Of a DNA stretch of 64,000 nucleotides, positions 45,028 to 57,852 are shown piece after piece. The DNA comes from Eucalyptus grandis (taxonomy: Eukaryota > Streptophyta > Magnoliopsida > Myrtales > Myrtaceae). The stretch spans positions 33,698,072 to 33,762,071 of the forward strand of contig NC_052614.1 in the NCBI RefSeq assembly GCF_016545825.1, given 5' to 3'. Within the stretch, counting starts at the first letter, position 1. Every line of letters starts with the position of its first letter. The position numbers and the translations under genes were made by a program. Under the pieces are notes generated by a model. That model was not told the DNA's origin, did no database searches, and saw nothing but the letters and a program-made list of their open reading frames with translations.

Positions 45028-48000
45028 CTATGGCATCCATAAAATCATGTACAGCAATGAAGACACCAATATGGCTGGAACTATACCTCTTCCCCGAGAT
45101 CCGTCACTCCCAACCAAGCTCATGGACTGCGATTGGATCATGATAATGAATTTACAATCTCCAACAGATGGATCGTTGTCCGTAATCACCGATAGGTTAG
45201 GGAATTGACAGGCGGTGTCGAGTTGGTCATGCTGCTGGTAGTAGCTATTGAACGCGTACGAGATGTTCCCTTGAGCAGTCAAGTTGCTACACGAATTCCC
45301 GTACCCAAGACTCGTGCAGTCCGCGTTGGCGCAGGCGTAGCTCACGCTAGGCGCCACTTGCGAGTCTTGGAGGCTCGCTGACTGTGACATCACGCACCAT
45401 TTCTTAGCCAGATATTTGACATCCCTTGCAGCCACCAAGCCATTTGAGCTTGTGGAACCGAGATTGAGCTGGTACTTTGGCTGCCCGTCGAAAGAGAACA
45501 AGCCCCAATGGCGCTCGAAGTTGCCTGGTTGAATGCTCTTTGCATCTTCATCGATTAGGCTGAACAAGTAGGCGTCCATTTGGCCAGGCCTCAAGGGGGT
45601 CCCCTTTCCAGCCGAATACTGAGTCATAAACCCTTGGTTGAACCGTTGAGCGCTCTTCGCATTTGCATTCTTGTCTCCATCTGTAGGCCAACCGATCTCT
45701 CCAACAGTGATGGACATGTTTCCATAACCATTCTTCTGCAGGGCCCACACAAGCATGTCGTGATTTGCATCCAACACATTGGTGTATATAGTACCTTTAT
45801 CGTTCAGCGGCGATGACGAGCTGTCGAAGAAGGCAAATTCCGCTGGGAAGTTGGGGTCGTTGTAGAGGCTAATGAAAGGGTAGATGTTGATGGTGAAAGG
45901 AGCTCCATTGTCGCTGAGGAACTTGACGATCTCCAACATGAGATCACGGATATCTGACCGGAAGTCTCCATCAGAAGGAAGGTTCGTCGAGCTCTCTAAC
46001 ACATCAGCATTGAGAGGGATGGTGACTTTGACCTGTGTGCTCAATCCGGCTTTCACAACAGCTGCCTGGACATTCTGGAGGGCGGGAAGGGTTGTATTAA
46101 GGTAGGTTCCGTTGTACGTCGAGAGAAACGGTTCATTCCCTACTGCAATATGCCTAGAAGAAACATCATTCTTCGTCATTACAAGTAATGAAATATCTGA
46201 ATGCTCGTTTAAAGAAGCTAAGATGAGTTCGGATACTCTGATCAAAATTGAGAGGACTCTAGCTAAAATACCGGGCTGGTGGGGACTAAAACAGAACCCG
46301 ATTGTTATATCTATTTCAAGCACTACTTAAATGATGGCAGTCCCAGGAAGTTACTTCCATAGCCAGGGAATATGATTTGCATCTCTCTGTAATGCATCCC
46401 AGGCCACACCAAGAATAGGTCCAAGACCCTACTCTTCAGACATCGTTTCTAACATATCCTAGTTTGGTGTTCTCCTAGTTTCAACATCGATGCACACGTC
46501 TGTCACAGTTATTTGTCCATACACATGGCCTGGATGAGAAGATACGATGAATAGCGGCAAAGGACTGGCTAGATACCTGATGAAGAAAAATATCATACAG
46601 ATTGACGCCTAAGGCAAAGGAACAAACTCAGAAACAAATAGGAATTTGATGGGTTCCATCTAGCCAAAAAGAGTTCTTTAATAAGCCATATTTCGAATGG
46701 AATGTCAAATAAGTTCCTGCTTCAGAAAAAAAAAAAAAAAGTTCTACTTGCAGAGATTCCACATCTATGCAAATCGATTGTTGCAGACCTGGTTCTTTTA
46801 TCAATCAAATGATTAAACTCTTAATGAAGAACTAGAATATAATCTTGTTGAAGTCAATTATATGTGACAAATATTTGAATCCGTGCAATGAGGAACGCAT
46901 AAGCTTGGTTGTTAGGTAAGATTCTGCTTTCCACATAAAATAGCAGCTGTTATCATCATTGCACAAACCATCCTCTGTTTTCGAGCAATCAGTTAGCAGG
47001 ATCTCGTAATTATGATTCTGTCTAAAGCATCAATCATCACCCTATTATTTCTTTGAAAGCTGGAGATTTTGTTGGCCTGGGCTTTACCACCAAAGGTATT
47101 TCGATTAAAAAGAAAGAAAGAAAGAAAGAATAAATGGTCTCCCTTGCTGCCTTCATATTACGTAATAACTCTTCGGGGTCTTGTTGAAGGATAGAAAGGA
47201 GACGAAGTATAAAGAAGATAAGAATAGGAGCCTCAAAGAACTAGACTCAATAGTCACGTTCTGCGACTCCAACTAGCTAAATAAAATGCAAATGAACTAG
47301 GATATAAGATAAGCCGTGTATGATCAAGAAATAGACGCTCCAAACAGTTCAAGGAAGTGGGGAAGTGCCTTTGCAAAGTAGGCCATTTGAAGCTGCACTC
47401 ACATTTTCGTTTAAAATCACTTCCTAGACAACTAAATTAGCATGTAAAGACCACGCTGCAATCCAAAGCAGCTGAAGACACACAGAAACAAGAAGCCTAA
47501 GGAGACTCTGAACCAGATGGTCTCATAATCGTTCTAGGATGTAAATTTTAAAATTCGCAAGCGAATTTTGCAAAAGGCTAATAAACTCAGACCCGCTCGC
47601 TTCAAATTTTTGTACTCCCGACGAAATTGAAGTTCTGATTTTCATCAGTACCACATAGGCAGACCCATAAACATTTGAACCAACGTATTGCTAGTGACTT
47701 CATATAAGGTAAACAGAACAACAACAAAAAACCGGGCGAAAAAGAATTGCAGAGAGGTTACCGGATGTCCACTCCATTGGAGGAGACATAAGTAGAGAGA
47801 TTCTGCGCGACCCAATTCTCCGCCGCCTCAACGTTGCTCGCCAGAGAAGAGAGCATGTCATTCGGAATCCCCAACATCACCTGAAGCCCGGACTTACTCA
47901 GAGCATTCAAGTAGCTCGAATTGGCATCGAAAAACTTCACCTTCTGAAACCCGTTGTCCTTCAGCATCCTTACCACCGTCGCAGGCGGCAAAGGATGTGT

Positions 48001-48117
48001 CGTCTGCGTTCCCCAGTTTACTCCGATTCCACCCACCGAGGTCACCAGCTCAGCCAAGAATAACAGGGCAACACACAGCCTACTAAAAGCTATAAATTTA
48101 AAGAACCCCATACTCAC
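45028..48117 (-). CDS. GPI-anchored glucan endo-1,3-beta-glucosidase (GH17 + X8)
   Basis: Hydrolyses internal beta-1,3-glucan (callose) bonds at the cell surface, often at plasmodesmata. Two exons, 47762-48117 and 45028-46153, with a 1.6-kb GT–AG intron in the codon for Arg119; the product is 493 residues. A signal peptide covers about residues 1-28. The GH17 domain starts GIGVNWGTQ. Glu126 in VGNEPF is the expected acid/base and Glu271 in [11 protein letters not shown] the nucleophile. A carbohydrate-binding X8 (CBM43) domain spans about 370-453, with KKWCV, CANADCT, CSNL and YAFNSYYQ and its cysteines. The last ~25 residues (small residues, then [18 protein letters not shown]) form a GPI-anchor signal. 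Both exons are intact, so the gene looks functional. From memory the closest relatives are the Arabidopsis At4g31140/At5g58480 group. Confidence 0.96.
46154..47761 (-). other. Intron of the glucanase gene
   Basis: 1,608 bp, donor GTAACC and acceptor TTCTAG on the minus strand. It holds an A run (46,727-46,741) and an (AAAG)n microsatellite at about 47,110-47,129, and no coding sequence I recognise. Confidence 0.9.
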
Positions 48118-48240
48118 AAAATTTCAGTTCGATCCACCTAAATAATCAATTTACTTGGGTCCTCCTATAATTTAAACCGAACTTTCCACTGAGTTAGAGA
48201 TAGAATCCAACTACCAACGACGCAGAAACCTGAGTTGGAC

Positions 48241-48282
48241 TTTTTTTATACAAAGGGAGAGGGGGAGAGAGAGAGAGAGAGG
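48241..48282 (-). promoter_or_regulatory. Candidate TATA box and GA tract of the glucanase gene
   Basis: The minus strand reads TATAAAAAAA at 48,250-48,241, about 125 bp before the start codon. Next to it, further upstream, lies a (GA)/(CT) tract at 48,256-48,282. The arrangement fits a plant core promoter but is motif-based. Confidence 0.5.
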
Positions 48283-48454
48283 CAATCTCGAGCTTGAGAC
48301 AGACTGACCACGGATAGTTCCTTACAAATGTTCCTTACAAAGTGCCATAAAGAATCATCAGGGAGGGAGAGACAGAGTTGAGTTGATAACCTCAAATTTA
48401 AAGCTGGTGAAAGTGGCAGAGTATGTGTAAAGCATCAACAATAAAGCATATAGC

Positions 48455-48575
48455 GAACAGGGTAAAAGAGAACTCCCCAAGAAAGCTCAGAGGCAGAAAG
48501 ATCACCAGGAACAGAGTAAAAGAGAGCGCCCCCAGAAAGCACAGAGACAGAAAGATCACCAGGAACAGGGCATAA
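48455..48575. repeat. 54-bp tandem repeat upstream of the glucanase gene
   Basis: GAACAGRGTAAAAGAGA starts units at 48,455 and 48,509, with a partial third at 48,563. Each unit includes GGCAGAAAGATCACCA or ACAGAAAGATCACCA. The period is a multiple of three and keeps one minus-strand frame open for 83 codons, but nothing else suggests coding. Confidence 0.9.
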
Positions 48576-48699
48576 AAAAAAAAGAAAGCAAACGGAATAC
48601 TCGCGAGAACGGAACAGCTCGAAAGTTCGTAGAAAAGACAAGTCGGATAGATGTCCTAGCAATTCAACGGCCCGACCGACAACCAAGAGAAGACACGGA

Positions 48700-50795
48700 G
48701 AGCTTAAAACAGGGGGAGAGCTGCTTTTGGATTGATAGCTCCAGAAGGATATATTAATTTAGGCGTCTCTTTCAACTTGAACCATAAGTTGCCCACCCAC
48801 TTCAATAATTAAAGAAAGCGAAACTCGTCACCAAATTACTTTCGATCTCTAATTTCAAGCGTTGCAGTCTCAAATTTTTGACTTTGACATGCTTGACTCC
48901 TATAATTAACTCTTATGCGACTATATAACAAAAAAATACCACGTACATAACCTATCCATTAAATCCCAACAAAACTAGAAAAGAATTAAAATGGACAACT
49001 CTCTCTTGTTGAAAATTTTACAAATCAAATGCATTATTGCAATATGTTTCAAGACTTTTATTGTTAATTGTTCGATAACAGGGAAGATAGAGTTGTGCCC
49101 TGCTCAAAGAATTTAAAGTAGTGTTATAGTTAATTTTTTTAGTATAATTTGACCATTCGTTTGGAATTTTTTTTTTTTTTGTGTGAATCGTAATAGATTT
49201 AAGTAGTAGTATTATCTTTTGAAATTAGTAACTATAATTGCTTCTGAAGTCCTAAAGATATTTCCCTCACGTGTACTCAATATTTGTTCTGTCCTTTGCT
49301 ACTCTAGAAATCGAGTAATTAATTTAAGGTGAAAAAGCGGATCTAGTGTGGTCCTACTAGCCTTTTGACTTTTTTAATGGCGCGCAGGATCGTTAAAAGT
49401 TAATTCACTCAAAGATTTGATATCATGAAATTTTGAGCCATCACCATCCCTTAATCTAGAAGTTTAGACCATATGGTACTAGTGAATACTAGACACTATC
49501 TACTCACAGCTCCATTTATATTCGCAAAAAATAAATATTTTTAAAAATATTTTAAAATAAATGATTATTCATATTACTTAAAAAGAAAAAGAATGAATCA
49601 CAAATATTTTTATCATTTATAAAAATATTTAGACATATATTGTTGTTGATAATGAAAATATTTTCATTGATTAATTATTTCAAACAATACAAGTAATTAT
49701 TTTTAGGAAAACATTTCATTAATTATTCATCTTCTTGAAACAAACGAAGCTTACCTTTTGCATTAGATTTCAATTTACATGTAAGTCAAATTTCAAAAAT
49801 ATGCATAGACCTATCAAATGAAAAGGTCGAGTTGGGATCAAGCGGGTGAAAAAATAGGTTTGATCCATGTTGATGTATTTTTATGTAATATAATTTTAGT
49901 GAATCGTACTCAAATTGACGAGTACACAACTTAATTTCGGCTCTAATTCTTGGAAATTTTTCCTTTAAATATGAAAAATAGCATATTGAAGAAGACTAAT
50001 CAACTTAAAAAAATTAAACATGACAAAATATTAGCTAATTGGAAATTACTAAAGAATTTGATGAAACAAGCAAGAACCCTCTCATGGTGCTAGAAATCTG
50101 ATCTAATTTGAATGGAAAAAACAAATCAAGAAAATGAAATCGTGACTTTAGAAAATGATTATAGTGATGGTTGCGTTTGGGAGACGTTGTTATTAAGTGT
50201 GATTATTTAGGAAGATATTAATAGTGTTCAATTTTTTCGACTAATCTAGTGAAGAACCCTCGTTACCAATGAATATTTTGAAGACACTTGTCTGGAAGAC
50301 TCTTTTAAAAAAATCACAAATTTAGTAATTTTCCCTTTATAAAGATTCAGAAATGTCGCCTGATGAGACGCTACACGTGGAGCATGACAGTGACAGACGC
50401 TACAATTGACGAAAACCCAAGCTGATCTCGAAATGATTACTTGAATCCTTGCTCCTGTCTAATCGATGGCTCATGTCCTTGTTTCGACTTCAACTGAACT
50501 CACTAGATACACCGAAGACCTTTTATCCAAACCTCGTTCATGATTTTAAATATATTTTAAATTCCTAAATAAAATTAGTTGATATTTGACTTGAGGATGT
50601 CCTTAAAAGGCTCATAGAAGAAATGGAAGAATTGTCTTGGGGTGAGAGATCCCGCTCTGTCCTCCTATTTCATTTTTGTTGAGAAGACAAAGATAAATAG
50701 GAAATTATGAGACCTTACGATGATGAAGGTAGACATCAAGTTAGGATTTCTATTCTGGCTACTACCGGGTAGGCAAATATAAGCCTCCACGCACC
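48700..50795. other. AT-rich intergenic, no gene seen
   Basis: I see homopolymer-rich, AT-rich DNA with no sustained coding frame or RNA gene. A T run lies at 49,169-49,181. Confidence 0.4.
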
Positions 50796-51320
50796 GATAC
50801 ACTTGTAAAAGATTTATCTTAATTTAATTTTTTAACTACCAAAAACCCCAAACTGGTACAATTTTAATAAATTTATCCTAAACTGATATAGCTATAATAA
50901 ATTTATCATCTGTTAGTTTTCATTAAACTCTACTATCAAATTATTAAGTTGAATGTCGTTACAAAAAAAAAATATTAAGTTGAATATGACAGGTTGATTA
51001 ATACCAGTTTGGGATTTTATTTTCTATTTGTTAAAATTATATAATTTTTGTAATTTTTTGTGGTATTAATCTAAATGAATGGAGAGTATATTTGTTACAA
51101 ATGTATCATTTTAGGGTTTTTAGCGATCAAATAAATTAGTTTGTGATAAATTTGTTACAAGTAAATCAGTTTAGGGTTTTTTATAATCAATCGGGATAAA
51201 TTTATCATAGGTGTATCTTTTGGTTTGAATTTTTTTATTATAAAAAAATTATTTTGGCATTAATTTATCACATGTGTACTGATTTAGGGTATTTCAGCAT
51301 ATTAGCCCTTACAATTTTGG
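50796..51320. mobile_element. Foldback element with AAATTTATC repeats
   Basis: The left half carries ACACTTGTAAAAGATTTATC, CCAAAAACCCCAAACTGGTAC and AATAAATTTATCCTAAACTG. The right half carries their inverted forms several times (GATAAATTTGTTACAAGTAAAT, CAGTTTAGGGTTTTTTATAATC, ATAAATTTATCATAGGTGTA). The arms are multi-copy, so it folds as nested hairpins. No coding capacity. Confidence 0.65.
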
Positions 51321-51329
51321 TTATGGAAC

Positions 51330-51660
51330 CTTTTTCAAGTATTGGAAGGTTTTACTAAAAATTGATTGGTGATTACTTCTTCATTTGACATTTATTATAA
51401 CTAGATTTTTGTTCTGTTAAAATGCTTGTGATCCCCACTTTTGCACCCGTAATCAAGAAATTTCGAACTTCCCAACATCGCAAATAGTGAACACTCAATT
51501 CTAAAGGGTCAAAAATAAATTGTTCATATTTGTATAACAATATGAGTGTTATAAGACTTGTTTTAACGAGTAGAACCAATTTCTTAAGAATAAACCATAT
51601 TTTGGGCCATGTATCTGATCGCTTAACCTTTGGCAAACTTTCGAGCAACCTAGGTCAAAC
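51330..51660. repeat. Dispersed repeat shared with about 54,900-55,100
   Basis: TTGATTGGTGATTACTTCTTCATTTGACAT-like sequence, then TTTTGTTCTGTTAAAATGCTTGTGATCCC, is matched around 54,960-55,040 by TTGATTGGTGATAACTTACTCATC and TTTTTGTTGAGTTGGAGTGC. Class unknown. Confidence 0.55.
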
Positions 51661-51805
51661 TTAATTATTAAATGGAGGCAAATTTTGAGATGTCAACACT
51701 TAAGAAATTAGATGATGAATGATTCAAGATTTAGGCTACATTACTAAAAGGATGTCATGGGATGCTAATTCCTCCTATGTGTAATCGAACTATGAGACAT
51801 AAGGC

Positions 51806-52467
51806 TTGTCTGGTAACATACCAAATAGAGCATGATTCTATTCTTTTGTTCTCCGAAACAAAAAACAAAACAAAACAAAAAAAAATCCGTTTGATAATGT
51901 TTTTGTTCAGAGAATAGATTTAGAACATAATAAAGAAATAAACAAAAAAAAGTTGCTTCTTTATTCCTGAAACAATTCCGTAATCAAGTCCAAACCATTT
52001 TGTTCTCTTTTCTTTCTCCTTTTTCTTTTCTTTATTCTCCGTTTCCTCGTCTTCTTCCCCTAGAAGGTCGCTAGCCAAGGTTTGGCGATCTCGTTGGAGC
52101 CTCGACAGATCTAGCGGGTTGAGCCTCATTAGTGGCTTGGAGAGGCAATCCTTGCTAGATCTAGTGAGGCGAGCCCAATGAGGCTCCCCCAAGGCCAAAG
52201 ACCTCACTGGCAACCGGCTAGAGGAAGAAGAAGAGAAAATAGAAAATAAAAAATGAAAATGTAATCAAATTATTTTAAAAAATTAAAGAAATTCTAAGTC
52301 CTAAAAAATTTAAGTGTTATACCAGATGCATTTCTATTCCAGGACTAGAAAAATTGGACAGTTATCAAATACTTCTAATTGCTCAAAAACTCATCTAGAA
52401 AATAGAATAATAAAAAATATGTTTGAGCATAAATTATTTCCGAAAATAAAATGGTTACCAAATGCAC
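51806..52467. mobile_element. Possible MITE with TTGGTAAC-type inverted ends
   Basis: The left TTGTCTGGTAACATACC and right GGTTACCAAATGCA are imperfect inverted copies, with further inverted words (CCGTTTGATAATG inside). It contains an A/C-rich tract at 51,858-51,885 and a GC-richer centre. No transposase and no clear target duplication. Confidence 0.4.
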
Positions 52468-52629
52468 TCTTAAAATATTTACGTTTTTGTAGACCAATTT
52501 CTGTCCCAAATATACTTAGGTAGTGGACTTTCTTTTCTACCATGCCTAAGCCTTAGTTCGAATCGAGTTTGAAACCAAAACTCTCCTCACAACGATAAAG
52601 TGTCTAATCGGTCTAGCTTTCCCTAGTCG

Positions 52630-52702
52630 ATTGGTAGTGGCTTCGATCTAGTTTATTATTGTCGTTGTTGTAATTGTTGTAATTGTTATTGTTATTGTTA
52701 TG

Positions 52703-52753
<51 letters not shown>
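52630..52753. repeat. Microsatellites (GTT/ATT)n and (AAT)n
   Basis: Degenerate GTTATT repeats (about 52,655-52,700) run straight into a perfect (AAT)16 tract at 52,706-52,753. Confidence 0.97.
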
Positions 52754-53280
52754 TGCATCCTCCATAGATTTCTCAAACCTAGAATTTGGGAAGATATTAG
52801 GAACCGATGCACTACTAACTAGCGGCCTTCAAATTCTAAAATTTTAGGTGCCATAATTGACAATAATTAGATGTAGAACATAATGACAATATGATATGAC
52901 ATGACAATATTCACATGCAACATGAAATGGAAAATATGATTCAAAAGATGATGATAGAATTACATGACGCAACAATGTCCACATGCAATATAACAAGGCA
53001 AATTTAATGAAAAATATAATTATCAAATGATATAATATAGCAATAATCACACGCAGCATGACAGTAAATCTAATTTTAAAAATGATAACAAAATGAGATG
53101 ACATGGCAAATCAACTTTTAGAAGATAATGGTGAAGTGACATGACATAATAATAATCCCATCCAACATGACATGTAAATTAAATTCAAAGAATGACAAAT
53201 GAATGACATAACATAACAATATTTACATTCCAAATGATATGACAAATCAAATTTGAAAGATAATAAAAAGGAATAAAGAC
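52754..53280. repeat. Degenerate ~60-bp repeat rich in ACATGACA
   Basis: Variants of CATGACATGACAATATTCACATGCAACATGACATG followed by AAATCAAATTTAAAAGATGATA recur about seven times between 52,850 and 53,270. Non-coding tandem array, old and diverged. Confidence 0.6.
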
Positions 53281-53510
53281 ATTACAAGTGTCATGACTTT
53301 TGTACGTCGCTCATTTCAGTGCCATAACTTTTTTTTTAGACCACTTAAGTGCCATAACTTATCAAGTAATTGAAAAGTTATATGGTAGGAAAATAAATTA
53401 TGGCACTCAAGTGAGTTTTGTACATAAGTTACGGTACTCAAATAATCGAAAAAAAAAAAAATTATAGCGCTCAAGTGAGCGCTATAGAAAAGTTAGGCAC
53501 TTTGTGGTGC
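53281..53510. repeat. Inverted/direct repeat around GTGCCATAACTT
   Basis: CAGTGCCATAACTTTT, AAGTGCCATAACTTATC, ATTATGGCACTCAAGTGAG and ATTATAGCGCTCAAGTGAG recur in both orientations within about 200 bp. Similar words are near 36,230 (CCATAACTTTTTAACATC ... CACTTCAGTG). Likely a small foldback family. Confidence 0.55.
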
Positions 53511-55165
53511 GTTAGTTTGAAGCCGTGGGAAGCACACAATAAAAGCTTGATGCATTCATTTGGAGAGAATACCAAGATAGAGTCCAAGTCTAAACCCGTC
53601 AGCATATCCAGTTCAACTCATATTCACTCAAAAGTTTAGGCTAATGAGTCATAAGCTAACAATGATATTTTAACTAATCCATATTACACCAATTCTACGA
53701 CATGAGATATTTGTGAATCTTAACAATCTCCCCATCACATGTAAACTCAGTGTTAGGTTCATTCCTTCTTAATTCATGTATCATTCAGCATCAACATGTC
53801 TTAACTAGAATCCCCTACATCCAACCTCATCCTTGATATTTTTCTCTTGACCGACTTATGAAGCTACCAATAAGATTGTGTTGCTATGCCACAATGTTCA
53901 TGTGCCCAGAAATCGTGTTAGTCAGCTATTAACACTAATACCATTGTAAAAATGCACCATAGAAGCCTAATACTTACACTTGGGAAGATTGCCAAAAGAG
54001 AGCCAAGGTTCGAGTCTATAAACATATCTAATCGGACCCATTTTTACTCAAAAACTTAAATTAATGAGTTATGTCTGAACTAAGATATACTAATTACTTC
54101 AAATAACACAAATTCTCTTATGTGAGATCTTTTCTAACACAACTTTAATGTGCATCTCAACAATTTCCTCCCTTCGTATGAGCTCAATGTTAAGTCTATT
54201 CTCCTTCAATTCAAGTATTCTTTTGCACCAACATATCTCAACTTGAATCTCTAACACGCACCTTCATCTCCGGTCTCTTCTCCAAAACAAACCGTGAAGG
54301 TTGCTCAAGATAGCGTTGCTACACCCACCTTCACCCTTGTCTTTTCTGCTAGACCAAACCGTGATGACTGGCTTGGAAGACACATTGGTTAGGTTCCTTT
54401 CATGAGATATTTACCAAATATTGATGCACATTGGTAGGTAGTCACCATTTAATTGCAACATGTAACAAAGATTCGATACCTTCACCGGGGAAATTGCCAA
54501 GAGAGAACTCAAGCTCAAGCTCATCAATATATCTAGTTGAACTCACATTTACTTAAAACTTAATCTATTGAGTTATGGACTAATTATGATATATTAATTG
54601 CCATACATCATACCAATTTTCTAATGTGGGACTTTTTCTAACACCACTCATATATTTATTTCAACAAAGCTATCTCAACCAGAATGTTCCTAGCCCCGTA
54701 AATGTCATGCTTATTTCACTTGATTTTTTGGAACCATGAAATGCTTGTGTAGAAAGCTTTCTAAGGAGCCCAATGTTGATAAGTTGTCAATCCATATCAA
54801 GGCCATAGGCTCGGAATTATGATCCAGATGTTATTTCGACAACTTAATATTTCTAAAAATCATTATTTACGATAAACTAGAGATCTGAAAAGTTGCGGAT
54901 GACTCCAAAATCTTTCAGTATGGTTTTGGACCTTTTCCGAGTACATGAAATTTTGATCCAAATTTGATTGGTGATAACTTACTCATCTAATGTCCAACTG
55001 ACCCTATTTTTGTTGAGTTGGAGTGCTTGTGATGGCCAGTTTCACGATCTACAGTAGAAGTTTGGAAATTACATATTTCACAATGCTGCAAGAAACGAGC
55101 AACATAAAAAATTAACTATCGAATTTGGGTGGCAACATGGTGTGAAAAGACTTTTACAATTTGTA
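53511..55165. other. Intergenic with dispersed repeats, no gene seen
   Basis: Three diverged copies of the repeat also present at 4170-4630 start near 53,520, 53,960 and 54,470 (GAGTCCAAGTCTAAACCCGTC, ...CATATCYAATYGRAC..., ACTCAAAARYTTA). They are oriented alike, so this may be an old tandem duplication. The remainder carries no recognisable gene. Confidence 0.5.
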
Positions 55166-55400
55166 TGCTTAACATGTGTTTCATGACTTATATGTAATCG
55201 GTGGCAATCCATTTTGACAAGTAAAATATGATTGGCAATTCATACTCAAGTACATTATTGGAGTATTTTGAACGCGTCAATTTTTCTATGCTTAAACAGG
55301 TGTTTCATGACGAATATTATCAGTGGCAATCCATTTGGACAAGTACAATATGATTGGCAATTTGTGCTCATATACATTATTGGAGTATCTTGAATGTGTA
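55166..55400. repeat. 123-bp tandem duplication
   Basis: TGCTTAACATGTGTTTCATGAC at 55,166 and TGCTTAAACAGGTGTTTCATGAC at 55,289 start two units, each continuing GTGGCAATCCATTTTGACAAG-like and TACATTATTGGAGTAT. Confidence 0.85.
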
Positions 55401-56469
55401 AGCCATATCATCCATCCAAAAACACCATATATGTTCGTTAATCATGCTAAAAATCCACTGAGATCGTGCTGATTCCTGCCGTTGTTGGATTTGGCCAATT
55501 AAAGCATTTAATCGCATCAAATCATGCCAGATATTACCGGCCCTACTTCCAAATCTGTCCACTCAGGGTTATCACCTTTTTGTCATCGTACAACTTTAAG
55601 TCACTGTTCCTCTTCCTTTTTTTTTTCACCTTCAAAACTAGTTCGCTGGTTCTGAAATGTCGAAATCTTCAAGGCAGACCAAGTTTGCCCCTGGAGAAAA
55701 GACAGAAAAAACAGGAACGATGGAGGCCTAAGATGCCACCCATAAAGTGAAAAGCAAGTGGCAAAATGCTCGATATGAACTTTGAACTCACGCAAGTCAC
55801 ACAGTTGCTCGGGACCCCGTCATGAGAATATATGTGCTGTCACTAAAGATAAGGATTAAGAACATTCCGTCCGAAAACATATCGTTGATGGAGATAGCGT
55901 GTTTCATATTTTATGTCAACTCAATTATTGCTTTGTCCTGAGCGAATGGAATGTCCTGAGCTGCTCTCTCAGGCTTTTCCCCGGATTGTCTAATGAATGA
56001 ACTAGTCCTGTCATTCCTGTTCATTTCACCCATATCTAGGACAATAAAACGTCATTAACATGTTGCACAGAGAGAGAGAGAGAGAGAGAGCATCACTAAA
56101 TGAGGGATAATCTTCCTTTTTCTAAATGGGAAGTAATCCGCATTAAGCTTTACAGCAAGCACGCAAAAGTACCTAAAAACGAACCCTGATTTATCCCTCA
56201 ATGAATAAAATGAGAAAAAAGAGAAGAAATTAAAACACAGGAAAATAAAATAAAATTCAAATGATGTATTGGAACATAGCTTACAACAAAATTTTCGCTA
56301 CACTAAACCAGCGGAAGAAGAAAGAAGTGCTTAGCATTCAGCATTTCAGCCTTGTGAAATGCATCTAACTCCATCCGACACGTCAGCCATTTGCATCAAA
56401 GCATATCCAGCCACATTATCGTGAAGATAGAATTAAATTCTCACTGTATACCCGGTGGTTGTTGAAAAA
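55401..56469. other. Intergenic / 3' flank of the methyltransferase gene
   Basis: No gene recognised. A perfect (GA)n tract lies at 56,067-56,090. The part nearest 56,469 should hold the methyltransferase 3' UTR, but I could not choose a polyadenylation signal with confidence. Confidence 0.4.
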
Positions 56470-56663
56470 TTAGATCTTCTCAATCACCCTGAGTTTAGCA
56501 CTCCTGCTCCGGCGATTCAACTTCTCTTCCTTCTCAGATGGAGTGATCGGTCTCTTGGTTAAAATCCTACCCCTTTCCCCTTGTATTATCTGTCTAATCC
56601 ACACTTCCTTGTCATTGTCATTAGTGATGGTACTTGTAAGATCGCTCTTCATCTCTTCACTTA

Positions 56664-56978
<315 letters not shown>

Positions 56979-57509
56979 TCAGCAATCAAGATTTAGAAAT
57001 TAGTGACTAAACATATGTTGTCATTATAGATTTTGTTAAAATAGGTACTCGAAATAGATATAATAAGGATGTTGTCTATACAAACCTTTTGTCCTGGGAG
57101 TTGAATTTTGGATTAGACTAACGAGGTCTCCAGTGGAATGCAGTCCACCACGCAAACGGGATTTAACAATCTTATTCTGCAAGGAGAACCAATTGCTTTC
57201 TTCGCCATACTCCCGCAAGATCCGTCCAACTTCAGATTCAGGCCAAGAGTTTAAGATGTCTTCTGCTTTCAAACTTGCCTGCCAAGTTCCTGTTTCAGTC
57301 AGTAAAACACAATCTCATGTAATTCGGCATCAAGCAAAGGAAAAACATGTAAAGGACAATAAAACAAGCAGCAGGGTGCAGCTACATAATCTTTCAGCAT
57401 AGAGTGAACTGAAGGCAATAAGAGATTAGCTCTGGGCACATCTACTGGATAAATAACTCCATTCATACATAGTCACGTAGCATTTTCTCATTTACTTTAA
57501 TTTTGTCTT

Positions 57510-57820
57510 GTGAGATTTTGTGAGACAACTATTTTGTTAACTATTCTAAAAACTTAAGTTGTTAGATGAAGACGCTGATTTATTATTTAAATATTTAAAT
57601 ATTCTAATGCTCCATCTCAAGCGTGGGCTGAACTTTGGCTTTAGCCTAAAGTGTGGAGAAATTCCATTAGGGAGGCAAATAAAGGCGTGGAAGATTCGAA
57701 CTCAGGATCTTCTAGCTCTAATAACATAGCAAGATTTTGTGGAACCACCGCCAGCTATTCTAAATACTTAAGTTATTAGATGAATGTATGGTTTATTATT
57801 TAAATATTCAAACATGTCTT
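57510..57820. repeat. Dispersed repeat, copy 2 (inside intron)
   Basis: Shares ordered words with 44,500-44,885, for example AAAAACTTAAGTTGTTAGATGAA and GAACTCAGGATCTTCTAGCTC. The internal segment TTAAGTTATTAGATGAATG appears again at 57,770, so this copy is itself partly duplicated. Confidence 0.7.
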
Positions 57821-57852
57821 ATAGAGTTCATATTGCACCAAGCTACAAAAGA

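Noticed and set aside
45580..46330. Plus-strand frames over the glucanase second exon
   Set aside because: Antisense shadows of a conserved GH17 coding exon.
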